DNA from: CAZADS01 sp964483985
Lineage (GTDB): Bacteria; Pseudomonadota; Alphaproteobacteria; Thalassobaculales; Thalassobaculaceae
DNA: 50,627 bases
Assembly (NCBI GenBank): GCA_964483985.1
Contig: CAZADS010000050.1
Location: 1-50,627 of the forward strand
Direction: 5' to 3'
The translations under genes were made by a program, and so were the position numbers. The notes under the pieces were generated by a model, which was not told where the DNA came from, searched no databases, and saw only the letters and a list, made by a program, of their open reading frames with translations. Positions 34,960 through 43,968 of this stretch are shown here, piece after piece (position 1 is the stretch's first letter; each line of letters starts with the position of its first letter).

Positions 34960-35943
34960 ATGAAGCTATCTATCGAAGAAGCTAAATCCCTGGTGATTCG
35001 GGTTATGATGGCGTTAGGTCAAAGCAAGCCATATGCAGAAATCACTGCCGATCACATAATTGACTCTGAACTACGGGGATTGACCTACGGTGGTTTACCA
35101 AGGGTTGTTAGCATATCGGAACGTATTGGTCGTACCGGTCCTCCCTCGGGTCTCGTCGAAACAATACATGAGACGCCGGTATCTGCGAGAATTAAGGGCA
35201 ATGATAATCTTGGATATATTGTAGCATATAAAGCTACCGAAATCGCCATTGAAAAAGCCAAAGAGATGGGACTTTCTATGGTAGGTGCTAACGAAACTTA
35301 TTACACGGGGATGTTATCTTATTTCGCTGAAATGGCCGCTGAGGAAGGTCTGATTTCAATGATTAGCTCTAATGCTACTCCTTGGGTAGCACCTTACGGC
35401 AGTATTGATGGAAGATTTGGAACAAACCCTATTTGTTTTGGTTTTCCAAGCATGGCCGATCCAGTGATTTGGGATATCGGAACTTCTTCTATCATGCATG
35501 CCGAGGTGGTTTTGGCAAGACGACAGGGCCACAAGCTTGGTGAGGGACTTGCTTTTGACAAGTCGGGAAATCCTACACAGGATCCTGATGCCGCACTCAG
35601 CGGGGCTTTTACTCCTTGGGGTGGATATAAGGGTGCCGGTCTCGGTATGGCTGTGCAAATGATGGGTATTTTGGCAGGATCGCCAGTTGAGCCTCCTCAG
35701 CTGGCAGATTTTGGTTATCTTATTATCTTAATGAAGCCAGATCTAATGATGCCGGAGAAAGAATATAGGCTCAAAGTAACACAGTATGCTGAAACTGTTA
35801 GAAGCGCTAGACCGGTCCCTGGCGGTGACCCTGTTCGCATGCCGTTCGACCGGTCAGCTAAAGATCGCCGTGTTCGGATCGCAGAAAATTTTATTGAGGT
35901 AACCGACGCTGTTTATGCTCGATTACAAGAAATTTTAAAATAG
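34960..35943 (+). CDS. Ldh2 (malate/lactate/ureidoglycolate dehydrogenase) family oxidoreductase, atypical active site
   Basis: The 327-residue protein has the overall Ldh2 layout: DSELRG near residue 42, AIEKAKEMGLSMVGA, ISMISSNATPWVAPYG, RFGTNPICFGFP, and GGYKGAGLGMAVQMM. Most family members have SHG after DLRG and an NSxHxG block. Here these read TYGG and GANETYYTG, so both expected histidines seem to be replaced. Family members use NAD(P)H to reduce 2-oxo or imino acids. This one may have altered chemistry. It has a strong AGGAG and heads a three-gene run with the MaoC and CitE genes. Confidence 0.85.
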   Translation: MKLSIEEAKSLVIRVMMALGQSKPYAEITADHIIDSELRGLTYGGLPRVVSISERIGRTGPPSGLVETIHETPVSARIKGNDNLGYIVAYKATEIAIEKAKEMGLSMVGANETYYTGMLSYFAEMAAEEGLISMISSNATPWVAPYGSIDGRFGTNPICFGFPSMADPVIWDIGTSSIMHAEVVLARRQGHKLGEGLAFDKSGNPTQDPDAALSGAFTPWGGYKGAGLGMAVQMMGILAGSPVEPPQLADFGYLIILMKPDLMMPEKEYRLKVTQYAETVRSARPVPGGDPVRMPFDRSAKDRRVRIAENFIEVTDAVYARLQEILK

Positions 35944-35948
35944 AAATT

Positions 35949-35967
35949 TTGCCATTGAAAATGGCAA
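35949..35967. repeat. Small stem-loop after the Ldh2-family gene
   Basis: TTGCCATT and AATGGCAA flank a three-base loop, six bases after the Ldh2 stop. No U-tract follows on the plus strand, so termination would be weak. It may separate the Ldh2 gene from the MaoC-CitE pair or protect the upstream mRNA end. Confidence 0.4.
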
Positions 35968-36070
35968 TTGTGACTGTGATTTGGCGCTATATTGGTTTCA
36001 TGCCAAAGTGAGCGAAACATCAAGTTCTGGTAATAAGAGGTTATGTTGCCCAAAAGGAAAAGGATAAAAA

Positions 36071-36523
36071 ATGGCGGGTCTTTACTATGAGGAATTCGAG
36101 ATAGGGATGGAATTCCAACATTCGTTAACACGTACTGTAACGGAAGCGGATAATTTACTCTTTTGTGCTTTAACCCACAATCCGCAGCCGCTTCATCTGG
36201 ATGAGGAATTTAGCAAGGGAACGGAGTATGGCCAGCGTATTGTGAATAGCCTTTTTACGCTCGGTCTTGTCATAGGCGTATCTGTTGGGGATACTACACT
36301 TGGAACTACTATTGGAAATTTGGGCATGACTGATACGCGGTTTGCGAATCCTGTATTTCATGGTGATACTATCCGGTCTGCAACAAAAGTCCGGGAAATG
36401 CGAGAGTCCAAATCTCGGCAAAATGCCGGCTTAGTTATTTTTGAACATTATGGATTTAATCAAAGGGACCAAGAAATAGCTTACTGCGTTCGCACGGCAT
36501 TGATGATGAAACGCCCAATATGA
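36071..36523 (+). CDS. MaoC-like (R)-hydratase
   Basis: The 150-residue single hotdog-fold protein begins with YYEEFEIGMEF and has the hydratase motif region LTHNPQPLHLDEEFSKGT, characteristic of the MaoC subgroup that includes mesaconyl-CoA hydratase-like proteins. It also has VNSLFTLGLVIG and PVFHGDTIRS. It would add water across an enoyl-CoA double bond in the cytoplasm. The coupled CitE-like gene (ATGA overlap) would then cleave or form the resulting 3-hydroxyacyl or malyl-type CoA. A strong AAAGGA ribosome-binding site precedes it. Confidence 0.88.
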   Translation: MAGLYYEEFEIGMEFQHSLTRTVTEADNLLFCALTHNPQPLHLDEEFSKGTEYGQRIVNSLFTLGLVIGVSVGDTTLGTTIGNLGMTDTRFANPVFHGDTIRSATKVREMRESKSRQNAGLVIFEHYGFNQRDQEIAYCVRTALMMKRPI

Positions 36524-37416
36524 TTATTAGATCATGGTTGTTCGTTCCTGGTGACTCTGAGCGCAAGCTTGAAAAGGGAAAAGAAAATTCGGCGGACGCG
36601 TTGATTTTGGATCTTGAAGACTCGGTATCAGATAAGCGGCAAGAGATTGCCAGGAATATGGTAAGAGACTATTTGATTCAAAGAAATGACCGATCCCAGC
36701 AGCAGCTATGGGTACGAATTAATCCATTGGACTCAAATCTCGCTTTGCAGGACTTAGCCAAGACAATGGTTGGAGCGCCTGATGGTATCTGCTTACCAAA
36801 AGTGTATTCTGCAAAAGATGTAAATAAGTTAGCGAATTATCTGGCAGCGTTGGAAGCGCGGGAAGGGCTGGATATTGGTTCTACAAAAATTTTAGTTGTG
36901 GCTACGGAAACGGCGGCTTCACTGCTGAGTTTCCACACGTACTTGGAAGGTGTTACTGATCGGATGAGAGCAATTACTTGGGGAGCAGAAGATTTATCGG
37001 CAGCACTAGGAGCTAGTGACAATAGGCACTCTAATTCGGGCGATTATGATGATCCATATTTAATGGCAAAATCTTTTTGCTTGGCCGCCGCTAGAGCAAT
37101 TGATGTTCAACCCGTAGGTGTGGTTTATGTGAATTATCAGGATCTAGACGGTTTAGCTGCTGATTGCTTAAAAGATAGGAAGACAGGTTTTATAGGAAAA
37201 ATTGCTATTCATCCGGCTCAGTCTGCGGTTATTAATAATGCATTTACGCCGTCCGATGATGAAATCGGGTATGCGAAACGAGTTATTCAGGTGTTTGAAG
37301 AAAATCCGGGCATCGGCGTGGTTGGCTTAGATGGTAAAATGCTGGATATGCCACATCTTAAGCAAGCTCGAAATGTGATAGAAATGTCGGAGGCGATAAC
37401 AGCCCGCACCAAATAG
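36520..37416 (+). CDS. HpcH/HpaI aldolase / citrate lyase beta-like (CitE) protein, malyl-CoA lyase type
   Basis: The 298-residue TIM-barrel protein begins RSWLFVPGDSERKLEKG. It has ALILDLEDSVSDKRQEIAR, the metal-binding Glu in VVATETAASLL and Asp in ITWGAEDLSAALGA, and the C-terminal GKIAIHPAQSAVIN. This is the pattern of CitE-like, malyl-CoA or beta-methylmalyl-CoA lyases. It overlaps the MaoC gene by ATGA. The pair suggests hydration of an unsaturated CoA thioester followed by retro-Claisen cleavage to glyoxylate or an acyl-CoA. The actual substrate is inference. Confidence 0.9.
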   Translation: MIIRSWLFVPGDSERKLEKGKENSADALILDLEDSVSDKRQEIARNMVRDYLIQRNDRSQQQLWVRINPLDSNLALQDLAKTMVGAPDGICLPKVYSAKDVNKLANYLAALEAREGLDIGSTKILVVATETAASLLSFHTYLEGVTDRMRAITWGAEDLSAALGASDNRHSNSGDYDDPYLMAKSFCLAAARAIDVQPVGVVYVNYQDLDGLAADCLKDRKTGFIGKIAIHPAQSAVINNAFTPSDDEIGYAKRVIQVFEENPGIGVVGLDGKMLDMPHLKQARNVIEMSEAITARTK

Positions 37417-37565
37417 CAAGTGATAAATAATTAACGTTTATATTTCTATATGGTTTAACAAATTTTGATCAAGGGCAAAGGTGCTGGAGGGTCTAATTAA
37501 AGTGCGAGACCATTAGAAAAATTTTGGTTTCAATCATTAATGAATAGGATGAAATTCAAGCAAAA

Positions 37566-38564
37566 ATGACACTAACTCCCGGAGATCGAATACCCAATTT
37601 TCAACTGCCTGCATTGGACGGGCTAAAAAGGGTCTTCTACTTCGAACTTAAGGGCGGTCCGGTCATAATGTTTATTGCTCGCAACAATCCGTCATTATCT
37701 AAAGCAGCGTTTCGGGAAAGCTTAAAAAGAACCGAAATATTTGCCCAGAATAATATCGAATTAGTGAGCGTTCTGGATGATAGGTCTTTTCAGGGAGACC
37801 TAGATTGTAGCGGCGTTGTCTTTAGAGATGACCAAGGAAAATTACTTGAGTTATTGCTCACTAGAGCAAATGTTAATAATAAGCCGGACGCTGCCTTTTT
37901 GGTTCTGGATAGCAACCAGAGATTAGTGAGGATCGTAGATATTATCGATATAAGTTCGAGCTTTGATTCAGCCATTCAGATAATTATCGAGTATTTAAAT
38001 CGGCCGGTGCCTTCTCCTGTAACTCTCCAATATGGGGCGCCGGTGCTTTTAATGGAGAATTTATTAGCTGCAGATGTCTGCGACCGTTTAATCCAAACGT
38101 GGAAAAATGATCATCGGGAAGGTTTGGTAAATGATGGTCGCTTTAATGCGCCTGATTCCAAGATAAAGAAAAACAGAGAACACGAAATCGTTGATTCAGA
38201 ACTTCGATCACTTATTAGCCGAACGATTGGCCCACGGATTGGTGCCGAGTTAGAAAAAGTTTTTAACTTTTCACAACCACTCCGATTTGAAGCGTTTACC
38301 ATTCTTTCTTATACAGATGAGCGTTCCGATTTTTTTGGTCCCCACCGTGACAATTTGCGTCAAACGCAGAAGAGGCGTTTTGCTATGTCACTTAATTTGA
38401 ATGATACTTATGATGGTGGAGAACTTTGTTTTCCCGAATATGGATCGCATAAATATTTACCGCCAGCAGGCGCTGGTGTAATTTTTTCTTGTAGTTTGCT
38501 TCATGAGGCATTGCCGGTAACCAAAGGACAACGATGGGTGTTGGTAACTTTTATGTGTGATTGA
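37566..38564 (+). CDS. Thioredoxin-fold (AhpC/TSA-like) domain fused to a prolyl-4-hydroxylase-type 2OG dioxygenase
   Basis: The 332-residue protein has two parts. Residues 1-150 look like a peroxiredoxin (GDRIPNFQLPALDG, VIMFIARNNPSLSKAAF, VVFRDDQGKLLELL, AAFLVLDSNQRLV), but the peroxidatic Cys position reads ARNNPS and has no Cys. Residues about 165-332 are a 2OG/Fe(II) dioxygenase with HxD in FFGPHRDN, GGELCFPEYG, and distal His plus 2OG-binding Arg in SLLHEALPVTKGQRW. Related fusions occur in proteobacteria. The substrate is unknown and could be a protein side chain. The ribosome-binding site is weak. Confidence 0.87.
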   Translation: MTLTPGDRIPNFQLPALDGLKRVFYFELKGGPVIMFIARNNPSLSKAAFRESLKRTEIFAQNNIELVSVLDDRSFQGDLDCSGVVFRDDQGKLLELLLTRANVNNKPDAAFLVLDSNQRLVRIVDIIDISSSFDSAIQIIIEYLNRPVPSPVTLQYGAPVLLMENLLAADVCDRLIQTWKNDHREGLVNDGRFNAPDSKIKKNREHEIVDSELRSLISRTIGPRIGAELEKVFNFSQPLRFEAFTILSYTDERSDFFGPHRDNLRQTQKRRFAMSLNLNDTYDGGELCFPEYGSHKYLPPAGAGVIFSCSLLHEALPVTKGQRWVLVTFMCD

Positions 38565-38594
38565 TAATCAAAAACTCCAGCACTTGTACCCTAC

Positions 38595-40199
38595 TTAATC
38601 GAAAACTGTTTCGAAATAGTGATTAGCGTCGACTATAGTCTCTATAATAATAGGGCTGTTTGAGATTAACGCTTTTTTGAGTTCGCTTTCTAAAGCTTCT
38701 GCGTCTCGGACGCCAACCGCGGGGACACCAAAATAATGCGCTGGTGGGTCGTTATATAAGTCCATTTCGACTTGTGACCCATATTGCGCGTACTGCCGTT
38801 TTTCCTGTTTAATTTGTATTAATGATAACCACCGGTCATTTAAAACAACAATTGGTATTGGTAGTTTTTCGCGCCGGGCTGTAGCTACTTCGCCAGCGGT
38901 CATTTGAAAACACCCATCTCCGATGACGCACACTACAGGCAAATCCGGCCTCGCAATTTTGGCTGCTATGGCTGCCGGAAGTCCAATCCCCATTGATGAC
39001 CATCCATTAGTTACGTGACAGGATTTTGGACTGTGAGCAACCCACTGACTTGCTATCTGGTGTGTGTGAGCACCAACGTCGTACGTTAGAATACTTTCGT
39101 GAGGCATTACGGATTGAATGACATCTATAGCTTCATGTGGCGTGAAGTTTTTGCTATAAGGTCGTAAGGAATCGAAAAACGTTTTCCGGTGAGACGTAAT
39201 ATGGCCTTCGGTCAACTGTTTGTTAATTGGTGTCAAGTCAATCAGATGACGGAGAGAATAACTGATATCACCTGTTAATGTTCCTGCTAAATTTACAGTT
39301 TCTTCAACGTCGGGGTTCTCAATATCGATCGATAAAACCGGTACGTTACCAATCCACGCCTCGTATTCTACCTCCACAGTATCAAATCCAATACCAATTA
39401 TTAGGTCCGCAGACTGTATAAATTTTCTCTGTATCTGTCTTCGTCCTCGTTCAATGCAACCAAACGCTAAGGGATGAGCTTCATCAATCATCCCTTTGGC
39501 CATCGTTGAACTTCCAAAAGGAATCTTATGGCGCTCTATGAATGTTTTTAGAAGTTTGGGATCATTCATTCGCATGGCGGAAGAACCAAGGATTGCCAAA
39601 GGATATTTAGCGTGTTTGATCAACTGTTGAGCATTCTTCAATTCTGCAGTGCTAGGTTTTTTGGCTACTGGGGTTGGAACTACTTTTTCCCATGTTTGGT
39701 TTATGGCGGGAGCCAATGAAACGTCCTCTGGCAAATCGATATTCACAGGACCCATTGGCTCGGTAAGTGAGATTATTAGGGCTTTTGTGACAATATCTGC
39801 CACATTGTCGTGTCGTGCTGCAAGTGTGGCTTTTGTAATCGGAGCAAACAATGCATGGTGATCTATTAGCATTTGAATCCGTCGACCAAGCTGCGGGCTG
39901 TTAAGGTTGCAGGTAATCGCAATCATGGGAGACCTATCAAGAAAAGCACTACCAACCCCAGTAGCCAAGTTTGTTGCGCCGGGGCCCAAAGTCGCAATGC
40001 AAAAACCAGGTTTCCCAGTCATGCGTCCCATAATATCGGCGGCGAAGGATGCGGACCCCTCATGAGCAGTTAAAACGAATTTCATGCCACCCAATCTCAT
40101 TGCCTCTATTAGGGGTAGCACGTTACCACTTGGTATGCCAAAACCGTGTGTCACGCCTGCTTGTTTAAGGATCTTCACTATGAGATCTGAATTGTTCAT
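38595..40199 (-). CDS. Thiamine-diphosphate-dependent enzyme (acetolactate synthase/decarboxylase-like)
   Basis: The ATG at 40199 has AGGAGC seven bases upstream. The longer frame from 40280 runs into the exporter gene and is rejected. The 534-residue product has the Pyr domain with the catalytic Glu in TAHEGSASFAADIMGRMTGK, GPGATNLATGVGSAFLD, and GPVNIDLPEDV. The ThDP-Mg motif is GDGCFQMTAGEVATARREKL...PIPIVVLND. FAD-binding features are not obvious. It may be an acetolactate-synthase-like carboligase or a 2-oxo acid decarboxylase. The downstream half keeps IQIKQEKRQYAQYGS, near the usual substrate loop. It lies 43 bp after the MFS gene. Confidence 0.9.
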   Translation of the reverse strand: MNNSDLIVKILKQAGVTHGFGIPSGNVLPLIEAMRLGGMKFVLTAHEGSASFAADIMGRMTGKPGFCIATLGPGATNLATGVGSAFLDRSPMIAITCNLNSPQLGRRIQMLIDHHALFAPITKATLAARHDNVADIVTKALIISLTEPMGPVNIDLPEDVSLAPAINQTWEKVVPTPVAKKPSTAELKNAQQLIKHAKYPLAILGSSAMRMNDPKLLKTFIERHKIPFGSSTMAKGMIDEAHPLAFGCIERGRRQIQRKFIQSADLIIGIGFDTVEVEYEAWIGNVPVLSIDIENPDVEETVNLAGTLTGDISYSLRHLIDLTPINKQLTEGHITSHRKTFFDSLRPYSKNFTPHEAIDVIQSVMPHESILTYDVGAHTHQIASQWVAHSPKSCHVTNGWSSMGIGLPAAIAAKIARPDLPVVCVIGDGCFQMTAGEVATARREKLPIPIVVLNDRWLSLIQIKQEKRQYAQYGSQVEMDLYNDPPAHYFGVPAVGVRDAEALESELKKALISNSPIIIETIVDANHYFETVFD

Positions 40200-40242
40200 T
40201 TTGTTCGCTCCTAGTTGGGACCGTTCTTTTGGTTTGAAAACT

Positions 40243-41652
40243 TCATTTCTTAGATTGTGAAGACCGTCCGATCCAAACACGAGGGTACAGTAGCGTAATT
40301 ATCAGGAATACCAAAAGGGCTCCTCCTGCAAGAGTAAAAGCACTTCGAAAGCTTTCATAAAAAGCGATTTCTTCATTTATGGTAACTTCTCTATAGCGTT
40401 CCGTTAACCAAGAAAATACCAGAGTTATTGTGGTGACACCTGTAACTACACCGATAGTTCGCGTTAGCATTGCAATGCTGCCGCTTATTCCTCTATCGTG
40501 AAAAGGAAGTGCGCCGGTTACCAGATACATATAAGCCACTTGGAATAAACCGGTTCCGACTCCCTGTAAAAATAAAGCGGCCATCATCCAGATAGGATTT
40601 TGGTAATTTGTGATCCAGCTAATAGACAGGAGACCGGTTCCGGTCATAGCTAGCCCGCAAAAAGCGACCCAATTAGCCCTCATAATTGCAACCATTCTCC
40701 CGCCAAGGGGAGCAGCTATAGTCGTCCCTATAAAGCCCGTAGCCAAAATTAAACCAGATGCCATTATCGATAAACCAGATATTTTAGGAAGGAGAAAGGG
40801 TATTAGAAGAACTACTGAAAATGTAACCATATATAAAAGGCAGCTAGCCAGGTTTATCAGGGCGAAATCAATATTTTTGAATACATCTAGTTTAAGAATT
40901 GGTTCCTCAGCACGACCCTCCGTCTTCAGAAATCCGACTATACAAAAACAACAAAACAGAGCTAAACAAATTATAGGCGTTATGCCGTGTTGGTCAATTC
41001 TTTGAAACTGGTTGAGAGTTAATAAAAAGCTGCTTAGTGCTAATACGAGTGTTATTGCGCCTAAAAAATCAAACCTTGGTTTGCCGATGCGCTTAACTTC
41101 CTTAGGTACTGAGAATAGTAAGAGAAAGGATATTAAGGCAATTGGAATTCTAAACCAAAATACGGCTCGCCAGTCGTACCACTCCACCAAAATGCCACCA
41201 ATGATTGGGCCAAATAAGCTACCTAAAGCAAAAATAAGCGTGAATAAACCAACGGCTTTCGCTCTTTGTTCCTCGGAATAGAGGTTGATAACAAGGGCTG
41301 GGGCTACGCTAGTCAACAGCCCTGTTCCCAGTCCTTGTAAAAACCTAAAAAATAATAGTGAGGTAAAATTAGGAGAAATGGCTACAAGAGATAAAGAAAA
41401 TATACTTACCAATAATCCAATAGCAAAAACTCGTCGTTGCCCATAGAGATCTCCTAGTTTTCCAAAAATAAGCATTAAACTGGCATAGGTTAAGACATAA
41501 CAAATCACGACCCATTGGATCATCGCCATGGGTTGATTAAGGTCATCGACGATGTACGGGAAAGCAATATTCACGGATGTATCGAGCGGTCCAATTAGTA
41601 TTCCCAGGCCAATTGTCATAAGGCCAATTAGACGTCTGAAACGGTGGGACAT
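40243..41652 (-). CDS. MFS transporter, DHA2 (14-helix, EmrB/QacA-like) family
   Basis: The 469-residue protein has about 14 hydrophobic helices. Motif D1-like ILIGPLDTSVNIAFPYI lies in helix 1. Motif A is GKLGDLYGQRRVFAIG, and motif C-type GLGTGLLTSVAPALVINLY marks antiporters. LFGPIIGGILVEWYDWRAVF is also typical of DHA2. It sits in the inner membrane and is likely a proton-driven exporter of small organic compounds. Its place just upstream of the ThDP enzyme suggests a shared transcript. The cargo is unknown. Confidence 0.9.
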   Translation of the reverse strand: MSHRFRRLIGLMTIGLGILIGPLDTSVNIAFPYIVDDLNQPMAMIQWVVICYVLTYASLMLIFGKLGDLYGQRRVFAIGLLVSIFSLSLVAISPNFTSLLFFRFLQGLGTGLLTSVAPALVINLYSEEQRAKAVGLFTLIFALGSLFGPIIGGILVEWYDWRAVFWFRIPIALISFLLLFSVPKEVKRIGKPRFDFLGAITLVLALSSFLLTLNQFQRIDQHGITPIICLALFCCFCIVGFLKTEGRAEEPILKLDVFKNIDFALINLASCLLYMVTFSVVLLIPFLLPKISGLSIMASGLILATGFIGTTIAAPLGGRMVAIMRANWVAFCGLAMTGTGLLSISWITNYQNPIWMMAALFLQGVGTGLFQVAYMYLVTGALPFHDRGISGSIAMLTRTIGVVTGVTTITLVFSWLTERYREVTINEEIAFYESFRSAFTLAGGALLVFLIITLLYPRVWIGRSSQSKK

Positions 41653-41841
41653 GGCGGATGACTTTTAAATTATCTTGACTGTTCTTCAACTCTAAGTGAA
41701 TTACGAAAAAGTTTCTCTATAATTTGAGAGTATAATTGTATCGAAAAAACTTCGTCATATTAATATTTTTTTGGAAATGTTGTCTTGCTCTGGTTAAATC
41801 AAGGGATTAAAAAATATTTGTAACTAACTAGGATTAAAGTT

Positions 41842-42798
41842 GTGAGGCCACAGATTTATCCCGTTCAAATTTTACCTCCCGATATAGAGGCTTATAGACA
41901 AGGTAATACCGGAGTGGAATTTGTAACATCTTTTGATAGCGGAAGCTCGGGTCCCCACGTGATGATTAACGCTTTGACCCATGGAAATGAAATATGTGGG
42001 GCAATTGCGTTAGATAGGTTATTTAAATTGGGTATTCGACCTAAGTCAGGCAAGCTTACTTTGTGTTTTGTTAATCATGAGGCCTATTCTAATTTTGATG
42101 CGAAAAATCCGAGTAATTCGCGTTTTGTTGATGAGGATTTTAATAGGGTTTGGTTGGAAAAGCGGTTAAATAGTGATGAGGGGAGTTGGGAGTTAACAAG
42201 GGCTCGTGAATTGCGTCCAATTTTTGATGATATAGATTTATTACTAGATATTCACTCGATGGGTACTTTTTCTAAGCCCCTTATTATATGTAATGGGCTG
42301 GAAAAAGAACGACGATTTGCTCGCCAAGTCAATTTTCCCGGATACATAATGTGTGGTTCTGGTCATGTCCGTGGCAAGCGATTAATTGAGTATACGCCAT
42401 TTAACGATATAAATAATAAAAAAGTAGCCATTTTGGTTGAGTGTGGTCAGCATTGGGCGCGAGGGACTGATATAGCTGCAATTGATACGGCTTTGCATTT
42501 TCTAAGGGCTGCTGGAATATTACCGTCGAGGTTTTTTGATTCAAATATTTCCTCTACAGCTAAAAATCTGGACGACGCGGAGCTTTGGGAGGTTACGGCT
42601 GGGATAATTTCCACTACACACAATTTTGAATTCGTAGAGCCTTACATTGGGATGGAAATAATTCCTGATGCTGGAACTATTATAGCCCACGACGGACCAA
42701 GGGAAATTAAAACGCCTTATGACGATTGTCTGCTGATGATGCCTAATCACCGTTTGGGTAAGAATGTTCGAAAATTGAGATTATGCCGGAGGATTTGA
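41842..42798 (+). CDS. Succinylglutamate desuccinylase/aspartoacylase-family zinc hydrolase
   Basis: The 318-residue protein starts at GTG, with AGGA about nine bases upstream. The zinc ligands of the family are visible: His and Glu in NALTHGNEICGAIAL and His in LLLDIHSMG. FVNHEAYSNFD, FVDEDFNRVW and ILVECGQHWARGTD complete the core. These enzymes remove acyl groups from amino acids or related amides. The C-terminal beta domain (about 245-318) is family-like. The LLM monooxygenase follows after 43 bp on the same strand. The substrate is unknown. Confidence 0.88.
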   Translation: MRPQIYPVQILPPDIEAYRQGNTGVEFVTSFDSGSSGPHVMINALTHGNEICGAIALDRLFKLGIRPKSGKLTLCFVNHEAYSNFDAKNPSNSRFVDEDFNRVWLEKRLNSDEGSWELTRARELRPIFDDIDLLLDIHSMGTFSKPLIICNGLEKERRFARQVNFPGYIMCGSGHVRGKRLIEYTPFNDINNKKVAILVECGQHWARGTDIAAIDTALHFLRAAGILPSRFFDSNISSTAKNLDDAELWEVTAGIISTTHNFEFVEPYIGMEIIPDAGTIIAHDGPREIKTPYDDCLLMMPNHRLGKNVRKLRLCRRI

Positions 42799-42841
42799 CT
42801 AAAAACCGGATGTCGCTTCTTGGTTTGGAGTTTGTGCCAGA

Positions 42842-43741
42842 ATGATCAATTTGGGTGTTACGCTACCGTTAGTGGACACGGGAGGAGATCCCGCTTTTGT
42901 TCGCGATTTTGCTCAGCAAGCAGAAGATCTTGGATATCAAGGCATTGCGATTCCAGATCACGTTTTGGGTGCTAATATTAACAATCGTCCAAATTGGGGA
43001 GACAGAAATACTTCGAAAGATTTTTTCCATGATCCGTTCGTGTTGTTTGGTTTCCTTTCGGCTTGTACTACGAACATAGAATTTTCAAGTCAAGTTATGA
43101 TCTTACCACAAAGACAAACAGCATTAGTAGCCAAGCAGGCAGCTTCACTCGATGTTTTGTCGGGTGGTCGTTTTCGATTTGGTATCGGGGCTGGGTGGAA
43201 TTCATTAGAATATCAAGCGTTAAATGAAAATTTTAATAACCGGGGTAGGCGATTGGAAGAGCAAGTGGAGGTTATGAGAAAACTCTGGGCCGAACCGCAT
43301 GTTAGCTATCATGGAAACTTCCATACTATTGAAGATGTGGGTATCAATCCAATGCCAACTAAACGTTTAATCCCACTTTGGTTTGGAGGGCATGATGATC
43401 GAATGTTAAGACGCATTGGTCGTATAGGGGATGGATGGATAATGCTGGCTTATCCGCCAGATGAAACAGCGTTGAGTGCATTTGATCGTTTGCGCCAGTA
43501 TACTTTGGAAGCTGATAGGGATCCACGCAAAATGGGATTAGAAATTTGGACATCCATGGGTGATGGAATTGATGAAAAACTTCGTAGTGATTTTGAATTC
43601 TGGAAAAAAGCTGGTGTGAGTCACATTACTCTTAATAACTGGTATGGTCGCGGACCACATAAACGTATATCCGAGCGCGGGAAAGAGGCGCATTTGACGG
43701 CGATGACACGTTATCGAAAAATTGTAACTGATTTACTTTAA
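42842..43741 (+). CDS. Luciferase-like (LLM class) flavin- or F420-dependent oxidoreductase
   Basis: The 299-residue TIM-barrel protein has INLGVTLPLVDTGGDP, AEDLGYQGIAIPDHV, MILPQRQTALVAKQAASLD, LSGGRFRFGIGAGWNSLEY, NNRGRRLEEQVEVMRKLW and RIGDGWIML, all standard phrases of the LLM superfamily. Such enzymes oxidise diverse organic compounds with FMN or F420. Which cofactor is used cannot be told by eye. It likely shares a transcript with the upstream aspartoacylase-like gene. Confidence 0.9.
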   Translation: MINLGVTLPLVDTGGDPAFVRDFAQQAEDLGYQGIAIPDHVLGANINNRPNWGDRNTSKDFFHDPFVLFGFLSACTTNIEFSSQVMILPQRQTALVAKQAASLDVLSGGRFRFGIGAGWNSLEYQALNENFNNRGRRLEEQVEVMRKLWAEPHVSYHGNFHTIEDVGINPMPTKRLIPLWFGGHDDRMLRRIGRIGDGWIMLAYPPDETALSAFDRLRQYTLEADRDPRKMGLEIWTSMGDGIDEKLRSDFEFWKKAGVSHITLNNWYGRGPHKRISERGKEAHLTAMTRYRKIVTDLL

Positions 43742-43968
43742 TTAGTTTCATTATACTTCGCACCGACGCTCTGACTTAAATTAAAATAAGAGTTAGAGTT
43801 GCAGATTCCCGTTTTTAAGACGATGAACGAAAAAGAAAAACCTGATTCTGGAATATAACGATAGATTGTTGGGCGGTTACAGTGAAATCAAATCAATGAT
43901 TAACTGCGCCACTGGTTGGAAATACTCAAAAATTATTGAATTGATGCGTAATTGAAGGAGAGATAAAA

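Noticed and set aside
38595..40280. N-terminal extension of the ThDP enzyme to 40280
   Set aside because: The extra 27 residues overlap the MFS gene and show no family similarity. The ATG at 40199 has AGGAGC and starts the Pyr domain normally.
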